From: Nanobdellota archaeon
GTDB lineage: Archaea > Nanobdellota > Nanobdellia > Woesearchaeales > GW2011-AR9
NCBI GenBank assembly: GCA_018812355.1
Contig: JAHJDQ010000206.1
Coordinates: forward strand, 1-5,121
Reading direction: 5' to 3'
DNA length: 5,121 nucleotides
Shown here: piece after piece, positions 1-5,113 of the stretch
Layout of the letters: every line of letters starts with the position of its first letter
Numbering within the stretch: position 1 is the first letter of the stretch
Position numbers and translations under genes: made by a program
Notes under the pieces: model-generated
What the model saw: only the letters and a program-made list of their open reading frames with translations
Database searches by the model: none
What the model was told of the DNA's origin: nothing

Positions 1-121
1 AGTGGTAGATCAGAAAGATTTCCGGAACGATTCTGCCGTAGATTATGAACTGTTGGTTCCAGTCAACACTTCCGGATTAGGCGGAACCCAGACTTATTAT
101 TTCTTCCTGGATATAGAGTAA
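1..121 (+). CDS. C-terminal end of a paralogous surface protein (5' end outside the window)
   Basis: Only the last 39 codons and the TAA stop are visible; the reading frame starts at base 2. The peptide runs from VVDQKDFRN to YYFFLDIE and is the same C-terminus as that of the large gene ending at 4994. The two DNA segments align without gaps with five differences. Two change a residue (Val to Asp at base 30, Pro to Ala at base 35) and three are silent (bases 82, 91, 107). The upstream gene is thus a close paralogue at least in its C-terminal module, and probably also an exported, glycosylated surface protein. How far the similarity extends upstream cannot be seen. The N-x-S sequon shared by both copies (N-D-S here, N-V-S there) survives the replacement of its middle residue. 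The gene lies on the same strand as the large gene, 463 bases before its start. Confidence 0.9.
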   Translation, partial: VVDQKDFRNDSAVDYELLVPVNTSGLGGTQTYYFFLDIE

Positions 122-167
122 AATTTTAATAAACGAGAAATCCTGAAAATCAACTATTCAACGGAGT

Positions 168-181
168 AAGCTCTGGGGTAT
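168..181 (+). repeat. First copy of a short hairpin repeat (AAGCTCTGGGGTAT)
   Basis: This 14-base segment recurs at 292-305 as AAGCTGTGGGGTAT, with 13 of 14 bases identical. In both copies the first bases form the loop and 3' arm of a small hairpin with an NAAG loop. The single difference inside the repeat (C173 versus G297) is balanced by the opposite change in the 5' arm (G164 versus C288), so base pairing is kept. Confidence 0.55.
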
Positions 182-270
182 ACAAAATGGGAAAGAACAT
201 CCCATTTGTACGCAAAAGGAATCTTTGTTCCTTTTCGCGTTCGCCGGTTTTCTAATCGGATTTATGGTCA

Positions 271-334
271 TTCCTCGCTAAATACCGCAGCAAGCTGTGG
301 GGTATTAGACCAGCGAGGAATAAATAATTTTTTT
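271..334 (+). terminator. Possible terminator of the upstream surface-protein gene
   Basis: A strong composite hairpin (9-bp perfect outer stem 271-279/312-320) is followed by TAAATAA and then seven T residues at 328-334, with more T-rich sequence to 347. Archaeal RNA polymerase terminates mainly at T-tracts on the non-template strand, so the T-run alone is a plausible stop. The hairpin lies seven bases before the tract, too far for a classical bacterial intrinsic terminator. It is about 150-210 bases after the stop codon at 121, which would leave a long structured 3' UTR. Confidence 0.4.
292..305 (+). repeat. Second copy of the short hairpin repeat (AAGCTGTGGGGTAT)
   Basis: This is the partner of the copy at 168-181. 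Its hairpin pairs 285-290 (CCGCAG) with 295-300 (CTGTGG) around the loop CAAG. It extends by AATA (281-284) with TATT (303-306) across a two-base GG bulge. The whole sits inside the longer perfect stem 271-279/312-320. From memory, palindromes of the form CCGCAG-NNNN-CTGYGG followed by GGTAT occur as dispersed repeats in other environmental genomes; I cannot check that here. Confidence 0.5.
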
Positions 335-357
335 CTCTTAATTATTTTAAGCACTCT

Positions 358-490
358 TATGAAACCCTAGCCGTCTGGGTCATGTTTATCATCGTTTTTT
401 GCAGATAAATATGACTTGATCAGACGAAAGATATCATGTTCCTATACTAAGTATAGGGTTATGGTCTTTGTAGTAGGTTAGGGTTTCATA
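358..490. mobile_element. MITE-like palindromic element with 15-bp inverted ends and TA flanks
   Basis: The ends TATGAAACCCTAGCC (358-372) and GGTTAGGGTTTCATA (476-490) are inverted repeats with 14 of 15 complementary bases; the exception is a G-T pair. If the repeats are read as starting at TGAAACCC, each end is flanked by TA (358-359 and 489-490), the target duplication made by Tc1/mariner and IS630 transposases. Inside lie two hairpin arms that abut each other. Arm A has GTCTG/CAGAC (373-377/421-425) plus a 12-bp stem 379-390/404-415 with one G-T pair. Arm B has CCTATAC/GTATAGG (441-447/451-457) plus outer pairs 427-431/465-469. The fold is a three-way junction. No transposase is encoded, so it would be non-autonomous. 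A structured RNA is the main alternative. Confidence 0.5.
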
Positions 491-500
491 TTAACCTCCT

Positions 501-519
501 AAAAAGTAACCTTTATAAA
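501..519 (+). promoter_or_regulatory. Archaeal BRE/TATA-box promoter for the large surface-protein gene
   Basis: TTTATAAA at 512-519 is a good match to the archaeal TATA box and is preceded by purine-rich AAAAAGTAAC (501-510), as expected for a BRE element. Transcription would start roughly 25 bases downstream, near 540, giving a leader of about 45 bases before the TTG at 585. The box begins 22 bases after the right end of the palindromic element at 358-490, so that element could influence this promoter or have supplied flanking sequence. Confidence 0.5.
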
Positions 520-550
520 CCCAAAATCCCTTCTTAAATTAAAAAGAGGT

Positions 551-575
551 ATAATTAAATTATAATTTTATTATA
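551..575 (+). promoter_or_regulatory. AT-only inverted repeats directly upstream of the start codon
   Basis: ATAATT-A-AATTAT (551-563) and TATAAT-TTT-ATTATA (561-575) are two overlapping inverted repeats made only of A and T. The first sits about 22-34 bases before the TTG start, where a TATA box for a leaderless transcript would lie, so it may be a second promoter. It could also be an operator, but AT-rich DNA readily yields such palindromes by chance. GAGGT at 546-550 resembles a Shine-Dalgarno core but lies 34 bases before the start, too far to serve it. Confidence 0.3.
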
Positions 576-584
576 CTTTGTAAG

Positions 585-3500
585 TTGAGTAAGACAAAAG
601 AGGTAAATAGAAGTAGGTTTAATAGTAAACCTAGCTTTAGCTTTCCAAAAAATAAAAAAGCTAAGAACATTCCTCAACCAAAAATCAAACAAAAATTATT
701 TCTTATTGCTATAATTATCTTAATGATGGCTTTAACTTTTTTCTTGACAAAAACTCCTTTGACCGGATTAACTGTTTTTGTTCCAGATATAAATAATGCA
801 ACTATCTCCAATCCAGATTCTAACAACCTTGTTCCAGAAAAAGTTATTTCTGAAGAAAACAAAAAAATCAATGTTTCTGATTTATCAGAAAAAAATAAAC
901 CTGATCCCCTAGATTTAAATCCACTTGATTTAACAGAAGAAAAGATAACAGACAACCTAACCACAATTAGACAACCATCAAAAGAATTACTCCTTAAACC
1001 AAACAACCACCAGAACATTATCCCTGAAGATTCAGAAAAGGAACTTGTATCAGGTTCAATAATCCTAACTCCAAAAATTAGTGAGAATAAACCCCTCTCT
1101 CATGGCAACGCCTTCACTATTGCAGAATCCTCTGGTGCTACTTACTCAAATATGTCTCAACAGGATTCACTTAAAATTACCAGCCCGAATAATCTTTCTT
1201 ACAACATCTCTTCCAGCAATTTCATCAACGGAGTTTTCTTGTCTTACAATGGAACGAATACCAGTCAGAGGCCTTTTGGAAAACTAATCGATGATTTCAC
1301 CGTCCTCGACTTTTATTTTTATCAATATAGTACCAATACTCTTGCCGATATTTACCTTACTGATCAGGGTTATATTCTTAATGGTTTGAATGTCTCTTAT
1401 ACTTACGCCAATTCAGAAACAGACTGGTTTAATCTAAGAAAAGATTTTGCTTCTATCGGTCAGGGAATCAGTATCTTACCCTATGATTCTCTTGGCTTTA
1501 AAGTTAAAGTAGATGTTTCCGGAAGACACATGTTTAAATTTAGGATCTATACCCAAAACGTTTCTAATCCTGCACAAGAGGTAAGTTGCGATACTGCTTA
1601 TAGGTCGGTTACTGGAACAATCTGGACAGATTTTACTGCTAGCATCAACGATTTCTCAGGAGACGATTGTGATTATACTAACATGCATGCCCTCTCAATA
1701 ATGTTTAACGACCAAACTGATTCTACTACTGGTTCAGGAAACATATTAGTAGATGAATTATATCTAAGGTCAAATACAGAATATTATCTTGACGATTTTG
1801 ATTATTACAAAACTTCTAACACTCCTCATTGGGCTACTGCCAGTACAGGAGATAACGACAGTGCTGCTTACAGTATTACAAGTTCTGTTGCTTATAACAG
1901 CACTCAAAGTTTAAAGATAATCTATAACTATAGCGATGAATCAGCAGATTATATTAATGTCAGGAATGGAATGCCATTTAATTTGAGTTATAATGATTAT
2001 GATCAGATTGGTTTTTGGTTTAAGGCAGATCAAGCTAACTACCATCAACTAAAGGCGAGAGCTTATGAAGATAATCGCTCAAATTATTGTGATACCGGAT
2101 ATACAACCGCAACAACAACCGATTGGCAGTTATTCGAATGGAACATCTCTGATTTTGATTCTAACTGTAATCTTTCTATCATCAGCGGAGTTTCTTTTCA
2201 GCTTAACGATCTTAACAATTCAGATAGCGGCACTGGTACAGTTTACTTAGATAATTATTATCTTAAAACCAATAGTATTTCCCAGAAGATAGATTTTAAT
2301 TTTATCAATGAAAGTATTCTTTCTAATAGCACTATTTCTTGGAGCATCTGCATTAATTCTTCTTTAGGTGTAGATTGCAGCAGCAGCAATTCTTTTGATT
2401 ATACCGAGTATGCTTATGATTCTTCTTCCTCGTTTAGAACAGAATCCGGAAACCTTACTGACAAAATAAACGGCTCAAATTATTTACAAGAAAATAGTCA
2501 GACTTTCGTCCGCGCCAATAAACAAGAACGAGCAATTTTATCTAACGTCCTCCTTAGTTTAAAAAATCTTGATTATCAAGCTGCGATTATCAACGCCAGC
2601 GCAGTCAATTATACAATCACCAATTATACTCACAATCTTACCGACAACACTTATTATGTGGTTGAAAACTCAACTGCTAATAAGGGATGGGGGTATTTTG
2701 TTTTCAATCCTTCAGCAACAATTACCGACTTATTCATCTCCGTACCCCATCCGCTTAACGATGGCAATACTCCTGAAGTTGGAACAAACACTTATCTTAA
2801 CGTTAGCACTCGCTGGCTTTTTGTAAGCAGTGCCCATAGAAACACTAATTTTAACCAAGTTGCGGAACCGATAAGTGATAATAATCGGTACCATCCCTAT
2901 TACGAAGCAATGGTTAATTTAACAAATGCTAGCACCGATTGGTTGGAGATTCATGGTTTTGCTTCTTCTTCTCATCCAGGATATCCTAATGCCACCCTTA
3001 GTTATGGAAACTCGACTCAGACGAACATCTCTCTTTCTCTTGCCGCAAATTTAACTGCTGTAGAGATTGATGCTGGAGTTTACAATGGAACTAACTATCC
3101 TAATTTAGCCGCTACTCGGAATTTAATTGGGAAATATATTAGAAGTATTTCTGCTGATTTTATCTCCGCAGAACTTTCTGAATATATCAGAAATAATAAT
3201 GACGGGGCTATTAATTTCATGATTGCTGTAACTAATACTTGGAATCCAGTTAGCAGTCAACCCGATCCTCCACCCGGACCTCCTCCAGATACAACTCCAC
3301 CTTCAATTTCTGAAATAGGCGTAGCTTCCATTACCATTAATTCAGCTTCAATCATCTGGACTACCGATGAAAACTCTGATGCTAGTGTTAATTATGGGAT
3401 AACTACCAGCTTGGGAAATTCTGCAACAGACGTTTCTTTTGGCACTTCTCAATCGGTTCCTTTAAGCGGCTTAAATAGTGCCACTACTTATTATTATAAT

Positions 3501-4994
3501 ATTACCAGTTGCGACAGTAATGGTAATTGTGTAACTACCGGTCCTTTTGATTTTACTACAAACACAGAATATTTCTTTGCTATAAATTTGCCTTCTACTG
3601 AAAGACCGGTACTGTTTGAGAATACTGGAACTTCAGCAAAAACAAATGGGCAAGCAAAAAACAGCTTAGTTCGGATTTTATTAGGAGCAGCAGAATCTTC
3701 CAGCGGTGATTATTCCGGAAGCATGTGGGTAAATTTCACTCAGAACATTAGCTTAAGCAGTATCACTTTATTAACGGACAGAACTTCAGCTAAAGCCGTT
3801 TTCCATAATAGTTCAGCTCTTCCACAAGTAATGAATAGGTCTCTTTTAGTTCCAAAAGTATCTGGGGCTGGAGAAGTATTTATTTGTCCAGGAGCATCTG
3901 CTCTTGATAAGGTTACCATCAACTGTGCTGATAAGGTAACTATTGGAGTAGGGCAAACTAGTGGAGGAATGACTGTAAGCGAAATCACTAAAGATAGTGA
4001 AAATTATTATTTAATTGATGGCATAACCGGAACAGGAGGGGGAGAAGGTTCAGCTCCAACTTTAACTAACGGCAACGTCACTCCCCTGAGTGGTGCAACA
4101 AGCACTTCTTTCTTCTTCAATGTTACTTATACTGATGCTGAGAATGATACCGCTTCTTACGTCAAGGTAGAGATTGATGGAGTTAATTATACGATGGGAG
4201 AATTCGACGCAAATGATCTAGACGTCACCGACGGAAAAACATACAACTATTCAACTACCCTTTCGGTAAGTAGTCATTCTTTTAAGTTCTGGGCGGCTGA
4301 TCAAGCAAATGTAATCGCTAATACTCTTACTTATTCCGGACCCGTTGTAATAAACAAAGCTTCAATTACGGGAGCAAGTGTAACAAAAGGCGGCAGTGGA
4401 AGAATAATTACTACTAACGCTAGTTATGATAATGCTCAGGGTGGAAATGTTACCGAGATGAACCTTTCTTCTAGTGCCAGTACAGTCAAGTGGCAAGGAT
4501 ATTATGGACAGGTCTCTGCCGATCTTAACTTAGGGATAGGCAGCAATAATCTTTTTAGTTTTGGTAACGCAACCAATGACCAGATCAAAACAGTCTTCTC
4601 TTCTCCCGATGCGGCTTTTGATTTCAGCCAACTACAGGTAGCGACAGCTGCTAGTGTGGATTCAGCTTGGAGCTTTCCTGCAACCGATGCCGATTCAACA
4701 AATTCCACTTTCAATAATACTGCTGTCATTGCTCATCTAATTGATGTACCAGCAGCAAATTTGAATGCGTATACCTCTTTAGGAATACAAAATAACAGTA
4801 TTTATTTAAGTGGAATCTTTACTGATCAAGTCAGTCCTAGCATCATTTTAGACTTTGCTTTCGGCTCTTCAGTAGTGGTAGATCAGAAAGATTTCCGGAA
4901 CGTTTCTCCCGTAGATTATGAACTGTTGGTTCCAGTCAACACTTCCGGATTAGGTGGAACCCAAACTTATTATTTCTTCTTGGATATAGAGTAA
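585..4994 (+). CDS. Giant exported multidomain surface protein (CBM-like, hydrolase-like, Fn3 and Ig-like domains)
   Basis: The protein has 1,469 residues. TTG at 585 is the only reasonable start: an in-frame stop lies at 552-554 and the first ATG falls inside the membrane segment. Residues 1-37 are basic (12 K/R). Residues 38-54 are a hydrophobic signal sequence or anchor with the rest predicted outside, and residues 66-180 form a polar linker with a DPLDL/NPLDL repeat. Two jelly-roll, carbohydrate-binding-like modules follow (234-397, 401-563). Region 640-886 resembles an amidohydrolase-type domain (VPHP 720-723, AHR 750-752, IHGF 789-792, ELS 863-865). Next come a Pro-rich hinge (893-906), Fn3 (904-994), a Cys-pair beta domain (995-1152), Ig-like (1157-1253) and a C-terminal module (1257-1469) shared with the upstream gene. 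I see no C-terminal anchor or lipobox. Export and adhesive or binding roles are likely; catalysis is unproven. I recognise no named gene. Confidence 0.93.
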   Translation: MSKTKEVNRSRFNSKPSFSFPKNKKAKNIPQPKIKQKLFLIAIIILMMALTFFLTKTPLTGLTVFVPDINNATISNPDSNNLVPEKVISEENKKINVSDLSEKNKPDPLDLNPLDLTEEKITDNLTTIRQPSKELLLKPNNHQNIIPEDSEKELVSGSIILTPKISENKPLSHGNAFTIAESSGATYSNMSQQDSLKITSPNNLSYNISSSNFINGVFLSYNGTNTSQRPFGKLIDDFTVLDFYFYQYSTNTLADIYLTDQGYILNGLNVSYTYANSETDWFNLRKDFASIGQGISILPYDSLGFKVKVDVSGRHMFKFRIYTQNVSNPAQEVSCDTAYRSVTGTIWTDFTASINDFSGDDCDYTNMHALSIMFNDQTDSTTGSGNILVDELYLRSNTEYYLDDFDYYKTSNTPHWATASTGDNDSAAYSITSSVAYNSTQSLKIIYNYSDESADYINVRNGMPFNLSYNDYDQIGFWFKADQANYHQLKARAYEDNRSNYCDTGYTTATTTDWQLFEWNISDFDSNCNLSIISGVSFQLNDLNNSDSGTGTVYLDNYYLKTNSISQKIDFNFINESILSNSTISWSICINSSLGVDCSSSNSFDYTEYAYDSSSSFRTESGNLTDKINGSNYLQENSQTFVRANKQERAILSNVLLSLKNLDYQAAIINASAVNYTITNYTHNLTDNTYYVVENSTANKGWGYFVFNPSATITDLFISVPHPLNDGNTPEVGTNTYLNVSTRWLFVSSAHRNTNFNQVAEPISDNNRYHPYYEAMVNLTNASTDWLEIHGFASSSHPGYPNATLSYGNSTQTNISLSLAANLTAVEIDAGVYNGTNYPNLAATRNLIGKYIRSISADFISAELSEYIRNNNDGAINFMIAVTNTWNPVSSQPDPPPGPPPDTTPPSISEIGVASITINSASIIWTTDENSDASVNYGITTSLGNSATDVSFGTSQSVPLSGLNSATTYYYNITSCDSNGNCVTTGPFDFTTNTEYFFAINLPSTERPVLFENTGTSAKTNGQAKNSLVRILLGAAESSSGDYSGSMWVNFTQNISLSSITLLTDRTSAKAVFHNSSALPQVMNRSLLVPKVSGAGEVFICPGASALDKVTINCADKVTIGVGQTSGGMTVSEITKDSENYYLIDGITGTGGGEGSAPTLTNGNVTPLSGATSTSFFFNVTYTDAENDTASYVKVEIDGVNYTMGEFDANDLDVTDGKTYNYSTTLSVSSHSFKFWAADQANVIANTLTYSGPVVINKASITGASVTKGGSGRIITTNASYDNAQGGNVTEMNLSSSASTVKWQGYYGQVSADLNLGIGSNNLFSFGNATNDQIKTVFSSPDAAFDFSQLQVATAASVDSAWSFPATDADSTNSTFNNTAVIAHLIDVPAANLNAYTSLGIQNNSIYLSGIFTDQVSPSIILDFAFGSSVVVDQKDFRNVSPVDYELLVPVNTSGLGGTQTYYFFLDIE
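696..749 (+). other. Segment coding for the single membrane span (signal sequence or anchor)
   Basis: Residues 38-54 (LFLIAIIILMMALTFFL) are uniformly hydrophobic, follow twelve basic residues and one acidic residue, and lead into TKTPLTGLTVF. The charge bias predicts a cytoplasmic N-terminus with everything after residue 60 outside the cell. No lipobox cysteine is present; the first cysteine is residue 335. Whether a signal peptidase cuts after the span or the protein stays anchored by it cannot be decided from the sequence. Confidence 0.8.
1284..2273 (+). repeat. Tandem duplication of a jelly-roll (carbohydrate-binding-like) module
   Basis: Residues 234-397 and 401-563 are diverged copies with a period near 167. 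Matching landmarks are DDF at 236-238 and 403-405, and YDSLGFKVK at 300 with YDQIGFWFK at 472. CDTAY at 335 pairs with CDTGY at 502, Trp 347 with Trp 514, and Cys 362 with Cys 528. VDELYLRSN at 389 pairs with LDNYYLKTN at 555. The pattern of DDF at the start, a W in the second half and an aliphatic-D-x-x-Y-L strand at the end fits galactose-binding-fold modules such as CBM11/CIA30-like domains. That assignment is from pattern only. The shared Cys pair suggests a disulfide kept in both copies. Confidence 0.7.
2502..3242 (+). other. Region coding for a hydrolase-like (amidohydrolase-type) domain
   Basis: Residues 640-886 contain GWGYFVF (701-707), VPHPLNDGNTPEVG (720-733), SSAHRN (748-753), NNRYHPYYEA (766-775), WLEIHGF (786-792) and FISAELSEYIR (859-869). 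I recall this order of motifs (PHP..D..T, AHR, a His-rich stretch, HGF, then ELS..R) from uncharacterised proteins related to N-formylglutamate amidohydrolases and similar zinc hydrolases. His 722, 751, 770 and 790, Asp 726 and Glu 863 are the candidate metal or catalytic residues. The His-rich stretch seems poorer in His than I remember for the family, so the domain may be altered or inactive. The family assignment is tentative. Confidence 0.5.
3294..3566 (+). other. Region coding for a fibronectin type III domain
   Basis: Residues 904-994 run from TPPSISEIGV through SASIIWTTDENSDASVNYG, then VPLSGLNSATTYYYNITSCDSNGNC to FDFTT. This is the standard Fn3 layout of prokaryotic extracellular proteins: a TPP start, W in strand B, a conserved 'L..L...T.Y.Y.I' core and an FTT end. 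Cys 976 and 982 bracket the usual D-x-x-G-N loop. The domain follows a hinge with nine prolines in fourteen residues (893-906) and probably acts as a spacer between the hydrolase-like region and the C-terminal domains. Confidence 0.8.
4053..4343 (+). other. Region coding for an Ig-like beta-sandwich domain
   Basis: Residues 1157-1253 begin with SAPTLTNGNVTPLSGATST and continue with FFFNVTYTDAENDTASYVKVEIDGVNYTM, then a D-rich loop (1208-1216), YNYSTTLSVSSHSFKFWAAD and a final strand. The combination 'P.L..G.V.P.SG..S..F.F.V.Y.D..ND....V.V.IDG..Y.M' is a common extracellular repeat domain of archaeal and bacterial surface proteins. The acidic loops (1184-1188, 1208-1216) could bind calcium, but that is inference. 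Confidence 0.7.
4353..4991 (+). other. Region coding for the C-terminal surface module shared with the upstream paralogue
   Basis: Residues 1257-1469 start with a GNVTEMNLSSSASTVKWQGYYGQVSADL-type stretch (1287-1314) and end in DYELLVPVNTSG...TYYFFLDIE. The 'G.VT..NL....T..WQG.YG.V...L.L' pattern resembles a domain I have seen repeatedly in large extracellular proteins of DPANN and related archaea; I know no assigned function. No hydrophobic tail follows, so this is either a free extracellular end or a docking domain. The last 39 residues are nearly identical to those of the gene ending at base 121. Confidence 0.6.
4874..4994 (+). repeat. Second copy of the 121-bp 3'-end repeat (partner at 1-121)
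   Basis: Bases 4874-4994 match bases 1-121 at 116 of 121 positions without gaps. Differences lie at 4903, 4908, 4955, 4964 and 4980. After the stop codon the two copies no longer align convincingly (AATTTTAATAAACG against ATTATAAAAAAACT). The repeat is coding and probably reflects a recent duplication or gene conversion between neighbouring surface-protein genes. Confidence 0.9.
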
Positions 4995-5023
4995 ATTATA
5001 AAAAAACTTTTGTTAAAATTGGC

Positions 5024-5033
5024 TCTATAAAAA
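5024..5033 (+). promoter_or_regulatory. Weak TATA-box-like sequence downstream of the large gene
   Basis: TCTATAAAAA lies 30 bases after the stop of the large gene and resembles an archaeal TATA box; a transcript would start near 5050-5055. The same run and the A-tract at 5000-5006 are T-tracts on the minus strand, so they could equally be termination signals of a convergent gene entering from the right. No coding region starts in the remaining bases to decide this. Confidence 0.2.
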
Positions 5034-5058
5034 AAGTCATCTTGGCCAGTAAAATCTC

Positions 5059-5113
5059 CCGAGCCTGAAAGGGAAATAGGAAAAATACCTTTTCTCAATT
5101 ATTATTGGCTCGG
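5059..5113. repeat. 7-bp inverted repeat CCGAGCC/GGCTCGG downstream of the large gene
   Basis: CCGAGCC (5059-5065) and GGCTCGG (5107-5113) are perfectly complementary and bracket an A-rich loop of 41 bases. GAGCC could also pair with GGCTC at 5021-5025, part of an ATTGGCTC direct repeat (5018-5025 and 5104-5111), so two exclusive folds are possible. It may belong to a structured RNA that continues past the window end, or be chance. Confidence 0.3.

Larger units (their letters stand above)
162..320. other. Array of five consecutive stem-loops in the intergenic region
   Basis: Five inverted repeats follow one another with little unpaired sequence between them. Stem 1 is 162-166 with 171-175 (CGGAG/CTCTG, loop TAAG). 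Stem 2 is 181-191 with 201-210 (one bulged A). Stem 3 is 211-221 with 228-239 (11 pairs, one bulged C at 236). Stem 4 is 244-249 with 254-259 (CCGGTT/AATCGG). Stem 5 is 271-279 with 312-320 (TTCCTCGCT/AGCGAGGAA, perfect), enclosing an inner stem 281-290 with 295-306. Stems 2 and 3 abut exactly. Nothing here looks coding. It could be a structured 3'-UTR or small RNA, or a cluster of dispersed palindromic repeats. The strand is uncertain because palindromes read both ways, but the region follows a + strand gene and precedes a T-tract on the + strand. Confidence 0.65.

Noticed and set aside
1..121. The left-edge repeat as a circular-contig or assembly overlap of the end of the same gene
   Set aside because: The copies differ at five scattered positions in a coding-like pattern (three silent), and the sequence after each stop codon is unrelated, so they are two real loci.
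122..584. CRISPR array, tRNA or box C/D guide RNA in the structured intergenic region
   Set aside because: There are no regularly spaced direct repeats; the only direct repeat is a 14-base pair of hairpin arms. No cloverleaf with acceptor and T-loop motifs is seen, nor a proper box C (TGATGA) with box D (CTGA) pair.
674..1018. Open frame of 114 codons on the minus strand
   Set aside because: It lies entirely inside the coding region of the large gene, over the linker and membrane segment. The protein has no recognisable domain, and the A-rich sense strand explains the lack of stops.
1081..2826. Short plus-strand open frames in other reading frames (1081-1287, 2065-2250, 2569-2826)
   Set aside because: They overlap clear domains of the large gene and give low-complexity Ile/Leu/Ser/Thr-rich peptides typical of shifted frames.
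3261..3302. Proline-rich stretch as a possible frameshift or assembly error
   Set aside because: The frame continues cleanly from the hydrolase-like region into a canonical Fn3 domain. Such Pro-rich hinges before Fn3 domains (…TPP) are normal in extracellular proteins.
3740..4729. Minus-strand open frames at 3740-3988 and 4502-4729
   Set aside because: They are antisense to the Cys-pair and C-terminal domains, show no family features, and have no promoter or ribosome site of note.
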